DNA from: Candidatus Rothia avicola
GTDB lineage: Bacteria; Actinomycetota; Actinomycetes; Actinomycetales; Micrococcaceae
DNA: 64,000 nucleotides
Reading direction: 5' to 3'
Assembly (NCBI GenBank): GCA_019115985.1
Contig: DXCN01000032.1
Coordinates: 18,887 to 82,886 of the forward strand
Shown here in pieces: positions 7,801-15,967 of this stretch. Each line of letters begins with the position of its first letter. Within the stretch, counting starts at the first letter, position 1. The position numbers and the translations under genes are program-made. The notes under the pieces are model-generated. The model saw only the letters and a program-made list of their open reading frames with translations, had not been told where the DNA came from and searched no databases.

Positions 7801-9519
7801 ATCCAGATCAAGATGGCCCAGGGCGCTAAGCCCGGTGAGGGTGGCCAGCTCATGGCCCAGAAGGTCTACCCCTGGGTGGCCAAGACCCGCCACTCCACCC
7901 CCGGGGTCTCCCTGATTTCGCCCCCGCCCCACCACGATATCTACTCCATCGAGGACCTCGCCCAGCTCATCTACGACTGCAAGCGGGCTAACCCGTCCGC
8001 CCGCGTCCACGTCAAGCTGGTGTCCGAAATCGGTATCGGCACCGTGGCCGCAGGCGTCACCAAGGCTAAGGCGGACGTCGTGCTCATCTCGGGCCACGAC
8101 GGCGGCACCGGCGCAGCCCCGCTCAACTCCCTCAAGCACGCAGGTGCCCCCTGGGAGCTTGGCCTGGCTGAAGCCCAGCAGACCCTCATGATCAACGGCC
8201 TGCGCGACCGCGTGGTGGTACAGGCGGACGGCCAGCTCAAGACCGGCCGCGACGTCATCATTGCCGCCCTGCTGGGCGCCGAAGAATACGGCTTCGCTAC
8301 CGCACCCCTGGTCGTCGAAGGCTGCATCATGATGCGCAAGTGCCACCTGGACACCTGCCCCGTGGGCGTCGCTACCCAGAACCCCGACCTGCGCGCCCGC
8401 TTCACCGGCCAGGCAGACCACGTGGTCAACTTCTTCGAGTTCATCGCCGAAGAGGTGCGCGAATACCTGGCCCAGCTGGGCTTCCGCACCCTGGACGAAG
8501 CTATCGGCCACGCCGAGGTACTCGACATGTCCCAGGCCATCGACCACTGGAAGGCCGACGGTCTTGACCTGACCAAGGTTCTCACCTCCACCGCCGTCGA
8601 ATACGAGGGTCAGGGCATCCGCCACCTCAAGGACCAGGACCACGAACTCGAGGCGCACATCGATAACACCTTCATCGCAGCCGCTCAGGCAACCCTGAGC
8701 GACCGCACCCCGGTTGCTATCGACTCACCGGTGGTCAACACCGACCGCTCCGTGGGCACCATGCTGGGCCACACCGTCACCAAAACCTTCGGTATTGAGG
8801 TGCTGGACCACGACTCCATCACCCTCAACCTCACCGGCCACGCGGGCCAGTCCCTCGGCGCCTTCCTGCCGCAGGGCATCACCATCCGCCTGACCGGCGA
8901 CTCCAACGACTACGTGGGCAAGGGCCTCTCCGGCGGCCGCATTATCGTGGCTCCGGACGCCGCAGCCCCCCTGGTTGCCGAAGAGAACGTGGTAGCCGGT
9001 AACGTCATTGGCTACGGCGCCACCAGCGGCGAAATGTTCATCCGCGGTATCGTCGGTGAGCGTTTCCTCGTTCGTAACTCCGGTGCCACTGCCGTTGTTG
9101 AAGGCATCGGCGATCACGGCTGCGAATACATGACCGGTGGTAAGGCCCTGATTCTGGGCTCAACCGGCCGTAACTTCGGCGCGGGCATGAGCGGCGGTAC
9201 CGCCTACGTGCTCGACCTCGATATGGCCAAGGTCAACAAGCAGTCCCGTGAATCTGGCGAACTAGGCTTCCTGGAACTGACCGAGGATGACCGTGCCGAG
9301 GTTGCCCAGCTGCTGACCCGCCACCGTACCGAGACCGGCTCAACCCTGGCGTCCGCCCTGCTAGAAGACCTGGAGGGCACCTACGCCCGCATCACCAAGG
9401 TGCTCCCGCGCAATTTTGCCGCAGTACAAGCTATCCGTGCCGAGGCCGAAGCCGCCGGCGAAGACACCGATTCCATGCAGGTTTGGAACAAGATTTTGGA
9501 GGTGACCGCTCGTGGCTGA
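4819..9519 (+). CDS. gltB: Glutamate synthase (NADPH) large subunit
   Basis: 1566 residues, full length for GltB. The enzyme moves the amide nitrogen of glutamine to 2-oxoglutarate, giving two glutamates. The glutaminase nucleophile is Cys52 (DACGLAMIA), so a 51-residue propeptide would be cut off to expose it. The central and synthase domains follow, with FMN-site segments such as MSYGSISKEAH and SGHDGGTGAAP. The 3Fe-4S cysteines are in CIMMRKCHLDTCPVG near residue 1169. The C-terminal glycine-rich beta-helix carries GYGATSGEMFIRG. GGAACGG, 8 to 14 bases before the ATG, is only a weak ribosome site. gltD starts inside its last codons, so the two are translationally coupled. Confidence 0.98.
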   Translation: MSHTTLGSADHADKTFTQDPHTLGHAPSPFTTFASIPEATGLYSPENEKDACGLAMIATLRGTPGHDIVDHALTALRRLEHRGAVGADEGTGDGAGILLQIPDAFLREVVDFDLPELGKYAVGTAYLPTGGENAEELKEGLTQIAQREGLRVLGWREVPVKADIVGKAAREVMPYFVQMFIAEASGEDLDAVNAPFTGHIPVINLDEDSERRQLDQKAFRVRKRAQHKLGVYFPSFSSRTIVYKGMLTTAQLEPFYPDLSDPRFATKLAIVHSRFSTNTFPSWPLAQPFRTIAHNGEINTVKGNRNWMRARQSQLKSPVLGRNPEELFPICSVGASDSQSFDEVAELLMLSGRSAAQVLMMMVPEAWENHETMDEDRRAFYRYHSSLMEPWDGPAAIAFTDGDNVGSVLDRNGLRPGRYWVTDEGLVILASEVGVVDMPEEKIVEKGRVSPGKMFFVDTKAGRLVPDEEVKATVAAAQPWKQWADENIVDLADLPEREHIRASRKSILKRQQTFGYTEEELRKILAPMAETGAEPIYAMGTDTPIAVLSTRHRLLFDYFVQSFAQVTNPPLDSIREELVTSLKTSIGADGNLLRNGRVKVQHVGLNFPVINNDELDKIAHIEDEDGMPAALKVSGLYPAHGGEEALRARIAEICEKVSAAVERGVQFLILSDRNSNGAWAPIPSLLLTSAVHHHLLRSATRTKVALIVEAGDVREVHHVATLIGYGASAVNPYLAMESVEELVAQGEITGVTESEAVYNLIKALGKGLQKIMSKMGISTVSSYCGAQTFEALGLSQQVVDQFFTGTHSQMDGVGLDVIEAETCKRHHDAYPDDGVSVPYRALETGGEYDWRREGPPHLFNPQTIFRLQHSTKTRRYDIFKSYTKLVDDQAKDLMTLRGLFTFTEDRTPISIDEVEPVSEIVKRFSTGAMSYGSISKEAHETLAIAMNRLGAKSNTGEGGEDVDRLLDPERRSAIKQVASGRFGVTSLYLTNADDIQIKMAQGAKPGEGGQLMAQKVYPWVAKTRHSTPGVSLISPPPHHDIYSIEDLAQLIYDCKRANPSARVHVKLVSEIGIGTVAAGVTKAKADVVLISGHDGGTGAAPLNSLKHAGAPWELGLAEAQQTLMINGLRDRVVVQADGQLKTGRDVIIAALLGAEEYGFATAPLVVEGCIMMRKCHLDTCPVGVATQNPDLRARFTGQADHVVNFFEFIAEEVREYLAQLGFRTLDEAIGHAEVLDMSQAIDHWKADGLDLTKVLTSTAVEYEGQGIRHLKDQDHELEAHIDNTFIAAAQATLSDRTPVAIDSPVVNTDRSVGTMLGHTVTKTFGIEVLDHDSITLNLTGHAGQSLGAFLPQGITIRLTGDSNDYVGKGLSGGRIIVAPDAAAPLVAEENVVAGNVIGYGATSGEMFIRGIVGERFLVRNSGATAVVEGIGDHGCEYMTGGKALILGSTGRNFGAGMSGGTAYVLDLDMAKVNKQSRESGELGFLELTEDDRAEVAQLLTRHRTETGSTLASALLEDLEGTYARITKVLPRNFAAVQAIRAEAEAAGEDTDSMQVWNKILEVTARG

Positions 9520-10975
9520 TTCCCGCGGTTTTCTGAAAGTAACCACCCGTCAAGACCGACCCAAGCGCCCCGTTCCCGTGCGCATCCTTGACTGGAATGA
9601 GGTGCAGGTCGCCCAGAACTCGGCTGTGCTCAAGACCCAGGCCTCCCGCTGCATGGACTGCGGTGTTCCCTTCTGTCACGTCGGCTGCCCCCTAGGCAAC
9701 CTGATCCCCGAATGGAACGACTTGACCTGGCGCGAGCAGACCGAAAAGGCTGTGGAACGCCTGCACGCGACCAACAACTTCCCCGAGTTCACCGGACGCG
9801 TGTGCCCGGCCCCCTGCGAAACCTCCTGCGTGCTGGGCATCAACCAGCCCGCGGTGACCATCAAACAGATTGAGTACTCGATCGCCGAGCAGGCTTTCGA
9901 GGGCGGCTACATCGAGCCGATCATGCCTGACCGTATGCTCGATAAGACCGTGGCCGTGGTCGGTTCAGGCCCCGCCGGTCTAGCCGCAGCCCAGCAGCTC
10001 ACCCAGGCAGGCTTCACCGTTGCTGTCTTCGAACGCGATGACAAGGTAGGCGGCCTGCTGCGCTACGGCATCCCCGACTTTAAGCTAGAAAAAGATATCG
10101 TTGACCGCCGTATCGAGGTGATGAAGGCCGAAGGTACCCGCTTCCGCACCGGCATTGAAATCGGCAAGGACATCACCTGGGACGACCTCAAGCGCCGCTA
10201 TGACGCCGTTATCGTTGCCACAGGTGCCACCGCCCCCCGCGCCCTGCCCATCCCCGGGGCCGACCTGGAGGGCGTCCACTACGCCATGCCCTACCTGACC
10301 GAAGCTAATCGCGTTGTTGCAGGTGACCTCGCTGCCCCCACCATTGATGCGGCAGGTAAGCAGGTCATCGTACTCGGGGGCGGCGATACCGGCTCAGACT
10401 GCATCGGCACCGCCGTCCGCCAGGGAGCTGCCTCCATCACCACCCTGGCCATCGGCGCCCAGCCCCCGGCAGAGCGCGCCGACCACGAGCCCTGGCCCAT
10501 GTTCCCCAAGGTCTTCGAGGTGTCCTCATCCCACGAAGAAGGCGGCGAACGCAAGTACCTGGCCTCAACCGTCGAATTCGTGGGTGAAAACGGTAAACTC
10601 ACCGGCCTCAAGGTCGCAGAAACCGAATACCTACCCGATGGCCGCCGCGTGCCCAAGGCTGGCACCGAGCATGTCATTCCAGCTGACCTGGTCTTCCTGG
10701 CCCTGGGCTTCACCGGCCAGGAAAACGACGCCATCACCACCCAGGTCGGTGCCCAACTCGACCGCCGCACCAACGTGGCCCGCGACGAGAACTACATGAC
10801 CAACGTCCCCGGCGTCTTCTCCTGCGGCGACGCCGGACGCGGGCAGTCCCTGGTCGTGTGGGCAATCGCCGAAGGACGCGCCTGCGCTGCAGCCGTCGAA
10901 AAGCACCTGACCGGCTCCACCCTGCTGCCGGCCCCTGTCGCCCCCAGCGACCGGGCGATTGATTTGGCGCTCTAA
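9512..10975 (+). CDS. gltD: Glutamate synthase small subunit
   Basis: 487 residues, the usual size. GltD takes electrons from NADPH through FAD and iron-sulfur clusters to GltB. The N-terminal cysteine-rich part is visible ([17 protein letters not shown], then CPAPCETSC). The FAD-binding Rossmann motif is [15 protein letters not shown] near residue 150, and the NADPH-binding motif is [13 protein letters not shown] near residue 290. A terminal FAD segment, [17 protein letters not shown], follows. The start is GTG at 9512, overlapping gltB by 8 bases, with GGAGG a few bases upstream inside gltB. The 3' side leads into a long palindromic element that may end transcription. Confidence 0.97.
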   Translation: MADSRGFLKVTTRQDRPKRPVPVRILDWNEVQVAQNSAVLKTQASRCMDCGVPFCHVGCPLGNLIPEWNDLTWREQTEKAVERLHATNNFPEFTGRVCPAPCETSCVLGINQPAVTIKQIEYSIAEQAFEGGYIEPIMPDRMLDKTVAVVGSGPAGLAAAQQLTQAGFTVAVFERDDKVGGLLRYGIPDFKLEKDIVDRRIEVMKAEGTRFRTGIEIGKDITWDDLKRRYDAVIVATGATAPRALPIPGADLEGVHYAMPYLTEANRVVAGDLAAPTIDAAGKQVIVLGGGDTGSDCIGTAVRQGAASITTLAIGAQPPAERADHEPWPMFPKVFEVSSSHEEGGERKYLASTVEFVGENGKLTGLKVAETEYLPDGRRVPKAGTEHVIPADLVFLALGFTGQENDAITTQVGAQLDRRTNVARDENYMTNVPGVFSCGDAGRGQSLVVWAIAEGRACAAAVEKHLTGSTLLPAPVAPSDRAIDLAL

Positions 10976-10983
10976 GGACGGAC

Positions 10984-11209
10984 GGTAGACAGACTCACGC
11001 TCGCTGCCGACCCTCTCGTCTGGTTCGCTAGCTGGCTCGCAGGGCTCGCCAGATTCGCGCCGAGATTTATTTTCCTCGCGCGCTCGGAATCTCGGTGCTC
11101 ATCACAAGACGATTCACGCCCCGCCTTGCGGCGGATTCCGTTCGCTCTTGTGTGCTGACGCACCCGTTCACTCCATCGAGCCAGCAGCTTCGCTGTGAGT
11201 CTGCCTACC
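10984..11209. repeat. Palindromic intergenic element, copy 1
   Basis: A 226-base element bounded by a 15-bp inverted repeat with one mismatch (10984-10998 and 11195-11209). It lies between the convergent gltD and flavodoxin genes and fills most of the gene-free stretch 10976-11279. Three internal blocks, about 10994-11029, 11103-11118 and 11177-11199 (CGAGCCAGCAGCTTCGCTG...), recur in the same order at 15968-16140. The outer arms of the two elements differ. It has no open frame, so it is either a non-autonomous mobile element or a repeated terminator-like structure. Confidence 0.6.
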
Positions 11210-11279
11210 TACCTTTGGCAACGAAGCACCATCAAAACACCGGGCGGGGCCGGTTTTCTGTGGGCGCCTTGGTCTTTCC

Positions 11280-11837
11280 TTAGGCTAGGGCGGCTACTGC
11301 CTCGACCAGCGGTTCAACCTGCTCCTGACTGGAGTAGTCAACGGTTTTGCGGGTGAAGCTGTCGAGCATCTGCTGGTTAGCTTCAGACTTCTTGGGCAGG
11401 GCGGCGATAGCCGAGCGGATGCCCACCATCACGGTTTTATGCTTGAAAGAAAGTCGGGTGTGGTCGAGGCCGCCGCGCAGGTGAAAGGTGCCGAGGGCGT
11501 CCTGAACCAGGGTCTCGCCCAGGTTCTTGGCCAGCAGGGCATCGAGCTTCTGCTGGCTTGCCCCCGCCAGGCCACTGAACGAGACGGTGAAGAGGGCAAA
11601 GGGCTTGACCCTCAGTTCCTGCTCGTACTTTTTGAGCTCCTGGGCGCCGGTGAGGAACCCGCCGTAGTCGCTCAAGCCCGCCACCAGGACGTCCGCGTCG
11701 GCTACGGCGCGTTCGGTGAGCTGGTCTAGGGGCAGTAGCAGGGTGGTAAAGCGCCCCTCCAGCTGCTGGCTGATCCAGCGGGCGTACTGCTCGGTGTAGC
11801 CGTACTGGCTACCGTAGGCAATCAGTAGTGTCTTCAT
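11280..11837 (-). CDS. Flavodoxin-like protein (protoporphyrinogen-oxidase type), second of pair
   Basis: 185 residues from the Met at 11837. The FMN phosphate loop is visible at the N-terminus (AYGSQYGYTEQYARWI). DVLVAGLSDYGGFLTG forms the second flavin-contact loop. The fold resembles the flavodoxin domain of menaquinone-dependent protoporphyrinogen oxidase (HemG). It is clearly related to the gene just upstream (11840-12430): the same GS-YG-TE loop, GGFLTG loop and a shared LRGGL segment. The frame extends further upstream, but the Met at 11837 begins the first beta strand and lies two bases after the neighbour's stop, which suggests coupled translation. The substrate is unknown; a redox carrier or FMN-dependent reductase role is inferred. 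Confidence 0.75.
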   Translation of the reverse strand: MKTLLIAYGSQYGYTEQYARWISQQLEGRFTTLLLPLDQLTERAVADADVLVAGLSDYGGFLTGAQELKKYEQELRVKPFALFTVSFSGLAGASQQKLDALLAKNLGETLVQDALGTFHLRGGLDHTRLSFKHKTVMVGIRSAIAALPKKSEANQQMLDSFTRKTVDYSSQEQVEPLVEAVAALA

Positions 11838-11839
11838 CG

Positions 11840-12430
11840 TTAGGAGGCGGCGATGTCGGTCAGGTAGGTTTCGACCTCGGCGATGAGGGGCTTGGTCCAT
11901 TCGCGGTTGGTGTGGTCGGCCCCGCCATTTTCGAAGGCTTCGATGAGCTGCTTGTCGTATTCGTTTTGCTTGGGCTTGAGCTTGTAGGCGGTCTTGACGC
12001 CGGTGAGGGCGGTCTTGTGTAGCTTGGACATTTCGTCCATCTTGAGACCCCCGCGGAAGTGGAAGGCGGGGCGGTCGCCGGCAACGTCTGCCTTGTAGCT
12101 CTTCATGACGCGCTCGTCGAGGTAGGAGCGGGGGTAGACTTCGGTGCCGTTGAAGGAGACGGTGTAGAAGACGCGGTTGGGCACGGTGAGCATGGCTTCG
12201 CGGCGCTTGCGCAGGGTGGGTGCGCCGGTGAGGAAGCCGCCCAGGTAGCTGGCACCGACGATGAGTATGTCGGCCGCTTCGATCATTTCGTCGGTGGCTT
12301 CGGCGACGGGGGAGAGGGTCACCTGCGGTGCGGACGCGTGGGCGCGCAGGTCTTCTGCGATCCAGTGGGCGTAGCGTTCGGTATGGCCGTAGGTGGAGCC
12401 GAAGAGGATAAGGACGTTCGGGGTAGGCAT
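11840..12430 (-). CDS. Flavodoxin-like protein (protoporphyrinogen-oxidase type), first of pair
   Basis: 196 residues from the Met at 12430, chosen because AAAGAG lies six bases upstream and the next residues start the flavodoxin fold (NVLILFGSTYGHTERYAHWI). ADILIVGASYLGGFLTG is the second FMN loop; FHFRGGLKMDEMSKLHK matches the paralogue downstream. The two genes form an operon with a two-base gap and appear to be a tandem duplication that has diverged. HemG-like flavodoxins oxidise protoporphyrinogen IX, but no other haem gene lies in this window, so the job stays open. The gene is divergent from pyk and shares a 338-base control region with it. Confidence 0.75.
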   Translation of the reverse strand: MPTPNVLILFGSTYGHTERYAHWIAEDLRAHASAPQVTLSPVAEATDEMIEAADILIVGASYLGGFLTGAPTLRKRREAMLTVPNRVFYTVSFNGTEVYPRSYLDERVMKSYKADVAGDRPAFHFRGGLKMDEMSKLHKTALTGVKTAYKLKPKQNEYDKQLIEAFENGGADHTNREWTKPLIAEVETYLTDIAAS

Positions 12431-12768
12431 GGGCACTCTTTCGTCGGTTTGCGGGTGGGTAGCTAGCGTTGCGTTCTGCATTTAGGATACGCGCCCGGGG
12501 CGTATGCTCTCAAAGCTGACAAGCTAGATGACAGATTTTGTTTGTTTATGACTGTTTATGTGTGTTTTGGTGGTTTTATATCGAATATTTACACAGAAAG
12601 TGCCCAATGCCTCCATCAAAACCTCACGAAACAACGTATAATGAGGTGTGGACATGTTGGTTTCATGCTGACTATCTGTGAATATGGTGGTTGTTGGCGG
12701 TAGTCAATCCGCTACCGACAGAAACCACACCAAAGGTTCTCAGACCCCTACAAACCTAAGGTTGATTG
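12431..12768. promoter_or_regulatory. Divergent control region of pyk and the flavodoxin pair
   Basis: This gene-free stretch is AT-rich in its middle. It holds TGTTTATG twice, exactly 10 bp apart (12543-12550 and 12553-12560), and a 21-bp box at 12552-12572 that recurs in inverted orientation upstream of gap (63383-63403) with one mismatch. A perfect TATAAT (12637-12642) is the likely pyk -10 box, with no good -35, as expected of an activator-dependent promoter. The leader of about 120 bases after it has no clear structure. Confidence 0.6.
12552..12572 (+). promoter_or_regulatory. Candidate operator shared by pyk and gap, pyk copy
   Basis: The box reads CTGTTTATGTG, one variable base, then GTTTTGGTG. 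The reverse complement lies at 63383-63403, next to the -10 box of gap. It sits about 65 bases upstream of the pyk -10 and about 120 bases upstream of the flavodoxin start. A regulator of glycolytic genes binding both sites is an inference. Confidence 0.5.
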
Positions 12769-14238
12769 ATGAGACGCGCAAAGATTGTTTGTACTATTGG
12801 CCCCGCAATTTCTGCACCCGAGAAAATTGCAGCGGCTATCGAAGCGGGCATGAACGTCGCCCGCCTGAACATGAGCCACGGTGACCACGAGGTTCACACC
12901 AACTCATACGCAACCATCCGCGAGCAGGCCGAAAAGCTTGGTCACAACGTCGCGATTCTCGCCGACCTTCAGGGCCCCAAGATTCGCCTCGAAACCTTCA
13001 AGAACGGCGCTGAGGTTCTCGAACCCGGCGACACCTTCAAAATCACCATCGAAGATGTTGAAGGCACCAAGGAAATCTGCGGCACCACCTTCAAGGGTCT
13101 GCCCGGAGACGTCAAGCCCGGCGATACCCTGCTGATTGATGACGGCAAGATCCGCCTCGAAGCTATCGAGGTTGACGAGACCACCGTGACTACCCGCGTC
13201 ATCGTTGGCGGCCCCATCTCCAACAACAAGGGCATCAACCTGCCCGGCGTTGCTGTTTCCATCCCCGCCCTCACCGAGAAGGACGAGCGCGACCTGCGCT
13301 TCGCCCTGAACCTGGGCGTGGACATCATCGCTCTCTCCTTCGTCCGCTCCGGCGACGACATCCAGCGTGTCCACGAAATCATGGAAGAAGAAGGCCGTAA
13401 GATCGCCGTCATCGCCAAGATTGAAAAGCCCCAGGCCGTTGAAAACCTGCAGGATATCGTCGACAAGTTCGACGGCATCATGGTAGCCCGTGGCGACCTG
13501 GGCGTGGAGTTCCCCCTCGAAGAGGTTCCCCTTGTGCAGAAGCGCGCCATCGAACTGGCCCGCCGCTGGGCAAAGCCCGTTATCGTGGCAACCCAGGTGC
13601 TGGAAACCATGATCCAGAACCCCACCCCCACCCGTGCAGAGGCCTCCGACTGCGCTAACGCTATCCTTGACGGTGCCGACGCTGTCATGCTCTCGGGCGA
13701 AACCTCAGTGGGTAAGTACCCCATCATCACCATCCAGACCATGGCCCGCATCATCAAATCCACCGAAGAGCGCGGCCTCTTCCGCGTTCCCGAACTGGGC
13801 ACCTCACCTAAGACCCGCGGTGGCGCTATCACCCGCGCAGCGGTCAACATCGCTGACCAGCTGGATGTTAAGTACATCGCCACCTTCACCCAGTCCGGTG
13901 ACACCGCCCGCCGTCTGGCCCGCCTGCGTCCGGCCAAGCCTGTGCTTGCCCTGACTCCTGAGCCCTCCGTGCGTGCCTTCCTCTCCCTGCTGTGGGGCGT
14001 TGAGGCAGCGGTTTCACCCACCGCTAAGGACACCGACGAGATGACCGCCGTGGTTGACCGCTACATGCTGGCTAACGGTCTGGCTCAGGCCAACGACATG
14101 ATCGTCATGGCTGCCGGTTCACCTCCCGGCGTTGCAGGTTCCACCAACACCGTTAAGGTCCACCGCGTTGGCGACCTTGATGACGCCGGTGCTGTGCTCC
14201 CCGAGGCCCGCGAGCAGGTCGGCCCCTACACCGACTAA
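12769..14238 (+). CDS. pyk: Pyruvate kinase
   Basis: 489 residues, full length. It makes pyruvate and ATP from phosphoenolpyruvate and ADP, the last step of glycolysis. RRAKIVCTIGPA opens the barrel; the active-site Lys lies in IAVIAKIEKPQAV, and the metal/substrate segment is VARGDLGVEFP. The domain order (A with inserted B, then the C-terminal allosteric domain) is complete. I prefer the ATG at 12769 to the TTG at 12766. No ideal ribosome site is seen, though CTAAGGTT lies about nine bases upstream. It looks monocistronic, with a terminator at 14268-14307. Upstream boxes suggest control shared with gap. Confidence 0.97.
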   Translation: MRRAKIVCTIGPAISAPEKIAAAIEAGMNVARLNMSHGDHEVHTNSYATIREQAEKLGHNVAILADLQGPKIRLETFKNGAEVLEPGDTFKITIEDVEGTKEICGTTFKGLPGDVKPGDTLLIDDGKIRLEAIEVDETTVTTRVIVGGPISNNKGINLPGVAVSIPALTEKDERDLRFALNLGVDIIALSFVRSGDDIQRVHEIMEEEGRKIAVIAKIEKPQAVENLQDIVDKFDGIMVARGDLGVEFPLEEVPLVQKRAIELARRWAKPVIVATQVLETMIQNPTPTRAEASDCANAILDGADAVMLSGETSVGKYPIITIQTMARIIKSTEERGLFRVPELGTSPKTRGGAITRAAVNIADQLDVKYIATFTQSGDTARRLARLRPAKPVLALTPEPSVRAFLSLLWGVEAAVSPTAKDTDEMTAVVDRYMLANGLAQANDMIVMAAGSPPGVAGSTNTVKVHRVGDLDDAGAVLPEAREQVGPYTD

Positions 14239-14267
14239 GGATTAGCTCGCTCCTAGGTGCTGATTCG

Positions 14268-14307
14268 AAGGCCCCGCCGCTTCATTGTGATGAAGTGGTG
14301 GGGTCTT
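14268..14307 (+). terminator. Hairpin after pyk
   Basis: An 18-base stem with a few G-T pairs (14268-14285 with 14290-14307) and the loop TGTG. The T run is weak (CTTCGT). It lies just ahead of the start of the next gene. Confidence 0.65.
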
Positions 14308-14328
14308 CGTCTCGGTAGACTGGTTGAG

Positions 14329-14784
14329 ATGACACATACTTTTCTCACTCGCTCCACCGTTATCGACGCTCCTGTTGATCAGGTTCGCGTCTTGATTGAG
14401 GACCTGCACGCCTGGGAGAGCTGGTCACCCTGGCAGGAGCTTGACCCCGCTATGCAGCAGACCTACTCCGGTGCCGAGCGCGGCATCGGTGCAAAGATGG
14501 CCTGGGCTGGCAACAAGAAGGCCGGTGAGGGTCGCATGACTGTAGTGACGGTGGAGGACAACCTGGTTGAGGTTGATATTGAATTCATCAAGCCCTGGGC
14601 CGCTCAGAACTGTAGCCACTTCAAGCTGCAGCCTACTGAGGGCGGTACCGCAGTTGCCTGGTCGATGAGCGGTGAGCAGAACCTGATCATGAAAGCAATG
14701 TTCAAGGTCTTTAATATGCAAAAGCGTATCAGTGCTGATTTTGAGCGTGGCTTGGCCCGCCTTAAGGCGGCAGCAGAGGGTTAG
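14329..14784 (+). CDS. START/SRPBCC-family protein (polyketide cyclase-like)
   Basis: 151 residues from the ATG at 14329. The pattern STVIDAPVDQVRVLIEDLHAWESWSPWQELDP is the typical first strand, helix and loop of the SRPBCC hydrophobic-pocket fold, and the C-terminal amphipathic helix (QKRISADFERGLARLKAAAE) closes the pocket. Such proteins bind or convert hydrophobic small molecules; the ligand cannot be told here. The upstream frame is open, but a TAGACT -10 box at 14316-14321 lies only eight bases before this ATG, which argues for a leaderless or nearly leaderless transcript and against the earlier start. Confidence 0.78.
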   Translation: MTHTFLTRSTVIDAPVDQVRVLIEDLHAWESWSPWQELDPAMQQTYSGAERGIGAKMAWAGNKKAGEGRMTVVTVEDNLVEVDIEFIKPWAAQNCSHFKLQPTEGGTAVAWSMSGEQNLIMKAMFKVFNMQKRISADFERGLARLKAAAEG

Positions 14785-14887
14785 GACGCCCGCCTCACCT
14801 AAGTTGCCTGCGGGAAGCCATTCGTCGTATAGGGGTCATAGTTGCCCATTGTGATTGATGAATGAACTTTAACCTGACTGACAGGTG

Positions 14888-15023
14888 TAGACTGGTTCCT
14901 GGTGATTCAGGACCGGAGATTTGGTTTTGAATCGAACCGCCGTAGGAACCACAAGATCAAAGCCTGGCTTCGGTCTTGTCTCCTCACCAGCCCGCCCGCC
15001 CCTCTGGGGCGGGCGGGTTTTTT
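14888..15023 (+). ncRNA. Candidate structured small RNA with its own terminator
   Basis: TAGACT at 14888-14893 is a good -10 box (no clear -35). The following ~125 bases hold no credible gene and end in a very strong terminator (14991-15023). Mutually consistent helices are visible: CTGGTGA (14899-14905) with TCACCAG (14984-14990); GGAGA (14915-14919) with TCTCC (14979-14983); GGTT (14923-14926) with AACC (14935-14938); CAAGA (14952-14956) with TCTTG (14974-14978). The 3' strands of three helices abut, giving a multi-branched shape. The next gene is on the other strand, so this is not an attenuator. I cannot match it to a known family. Confidence 0.5.
14991..15023 (+). terminator. Strong intrinsic terminator of the candidate small RNA
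   Basis: A 12-bp all-GC stem (14991-15002 with 15006-15017), a three-base loop and TTTTTT. The poly-T side faces the + strand. Confidence 0.9.
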
Positions 15024-15043
15024 ATACGCGCTAAGCAGTAGTT

Positions 15044-15937
15044 CTACTTATCACAGGCGATACCGTCGCCATCGCGGTCAAGCTTGGAACTGTAGGCGGG
15101 GTGACCTGCTGGGATATGCGAGTAGCCCGCAGCTTTTGCCTCCGCACAAGAGCCAAACTTTAGATTCTCCTGAACGGGAGCTGGTGCCGGCTCAGCAGGG
15201 GCCTGGAAAAATTGAGCAGGCTGAGTGGCAACGGGAGGCTCAGGGATAGTTTCAGCAGGAGTCTCAACTGGAGCAGGAGGTGCTACCTCTTCAATTGGAA
15301 CTGTTTGCTCGGGTGTAGGTTCTACAGCCTGTTCTGTTGCTACTTCAGAAGGAGTGGCGCTCTCGACTCCAGTGGGTGATGGGGACGCTGTTACTTCAGG
15401 GGTCTCTGATGTAGCTGAAGGAGTTGGGGTAGAAATTTGGGTTGGGCTTGAAGTCTCCTCTGACGCAGGCTCAGTACTGTCTCCACCGCTTATCAGCGAA
15501 CTGAAAAGCGCGAGAATCAGCAGGAATACAAAGATAATCCCTGAACATCCCAAGCAGCCTAGGCACCCCAGAAGTCCCTTCTTGTTTTTAAGATTTTCAG
15601 GAATTCCCTGTTCTCTGAGTGCAGCTAGTTTATCTGCAGGATAAGAGGTGGGCTGTTGCGTGAACGAGCCCTTTTCGAAAGTGCCGTTGGGTTCTTCATC
15701 CGGCTCAGAATAGGGGTTCTCAGATGTAATCTTGGCCCCATAGACGCCTGTAGCGTATTTAGTTTCTCGGGTAAAAGCCCCTTTTTCATAGGTGCTTTCA
15801 GGCGAAGAGGAATTTTGCGAAGATTTGGGGGTGAACTTGGAGGTCGTGGCATTGCTAAGCTTCTTGAAACGGTCCACTCCATCGGGAATGATGTCCTGCT
15901 TTAGCTTGTCTGCAAGTGACTTGCGGGGCTCTTTCAT
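15044..15937 (-). CDS. Membrane-anchored protein with C-terminal excalibur domain
   Basis: 297 residues from the ATG at 15937. I prefer this to the GTG at 15946 because AAGGTGAG lies four bases before the ATG. The N-terminal ~130 residues are polar, with an imperfect internal repeat (TYEKGAFTR and TFEKGSFTQ). Next comes GLLGCLGCLGC leading into one membrane helix (about residues 134-150), then a long Pro/Thr/Ser/Glu-rich stalk that should lie outside the cell. The C-terminus is an excalibur domain (FGSCAEAKAAGY...DRDGDGIACDK), a small Cys-Cys fold with a calcium-loop-like DxDxDG. The function is not known. The gene at 16700 shares the GLLGCLGCLG entry and the excalibur end. Confidence 0.75.
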   Translation of the reverse strand: MKEPRKSLADKLKQDIIPDGVDRFKKLSNATTSKFTPKSSQNSSSPESTYEKGAFTRETKYATGVYGAKITSENPYSEPDEEPNGTFEKGSFTQQPTSYPADKLAALREQGIPENLKNKKGLLGCLGCLGCSGIIFVFLLILALFSSLISGGDSTEPASEETSSPTQISTPTPSATSETPEVTASPSPTGVESATPSEVATEQAVEPTPEQTVPIEEVAPPAPVETPAETIPEPPVATQPAQFFQAPAEPAPAPVQENLKFGSCAEAKAAGYSHIPAGHPAYSSKLDRDGDGIACDK

Positions 15938-15967
15938 GAGACTCACCTTCGGTATGTACTGTGTGTA

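Noticed and set aside
7471..8658. 395-residue open frame on the minus strand inside gltB
   Set aside because: It is a GC-driven shadow: Gly/Val/Asp-rich, with no domain, opposite a fully conserved enzyme.
14902..15249. 115-residue + strand frame across the small RNA and its terminator
   Set aside because: It reads through a strong terminator and into the antisense of a real gene, with a low-complexity product.
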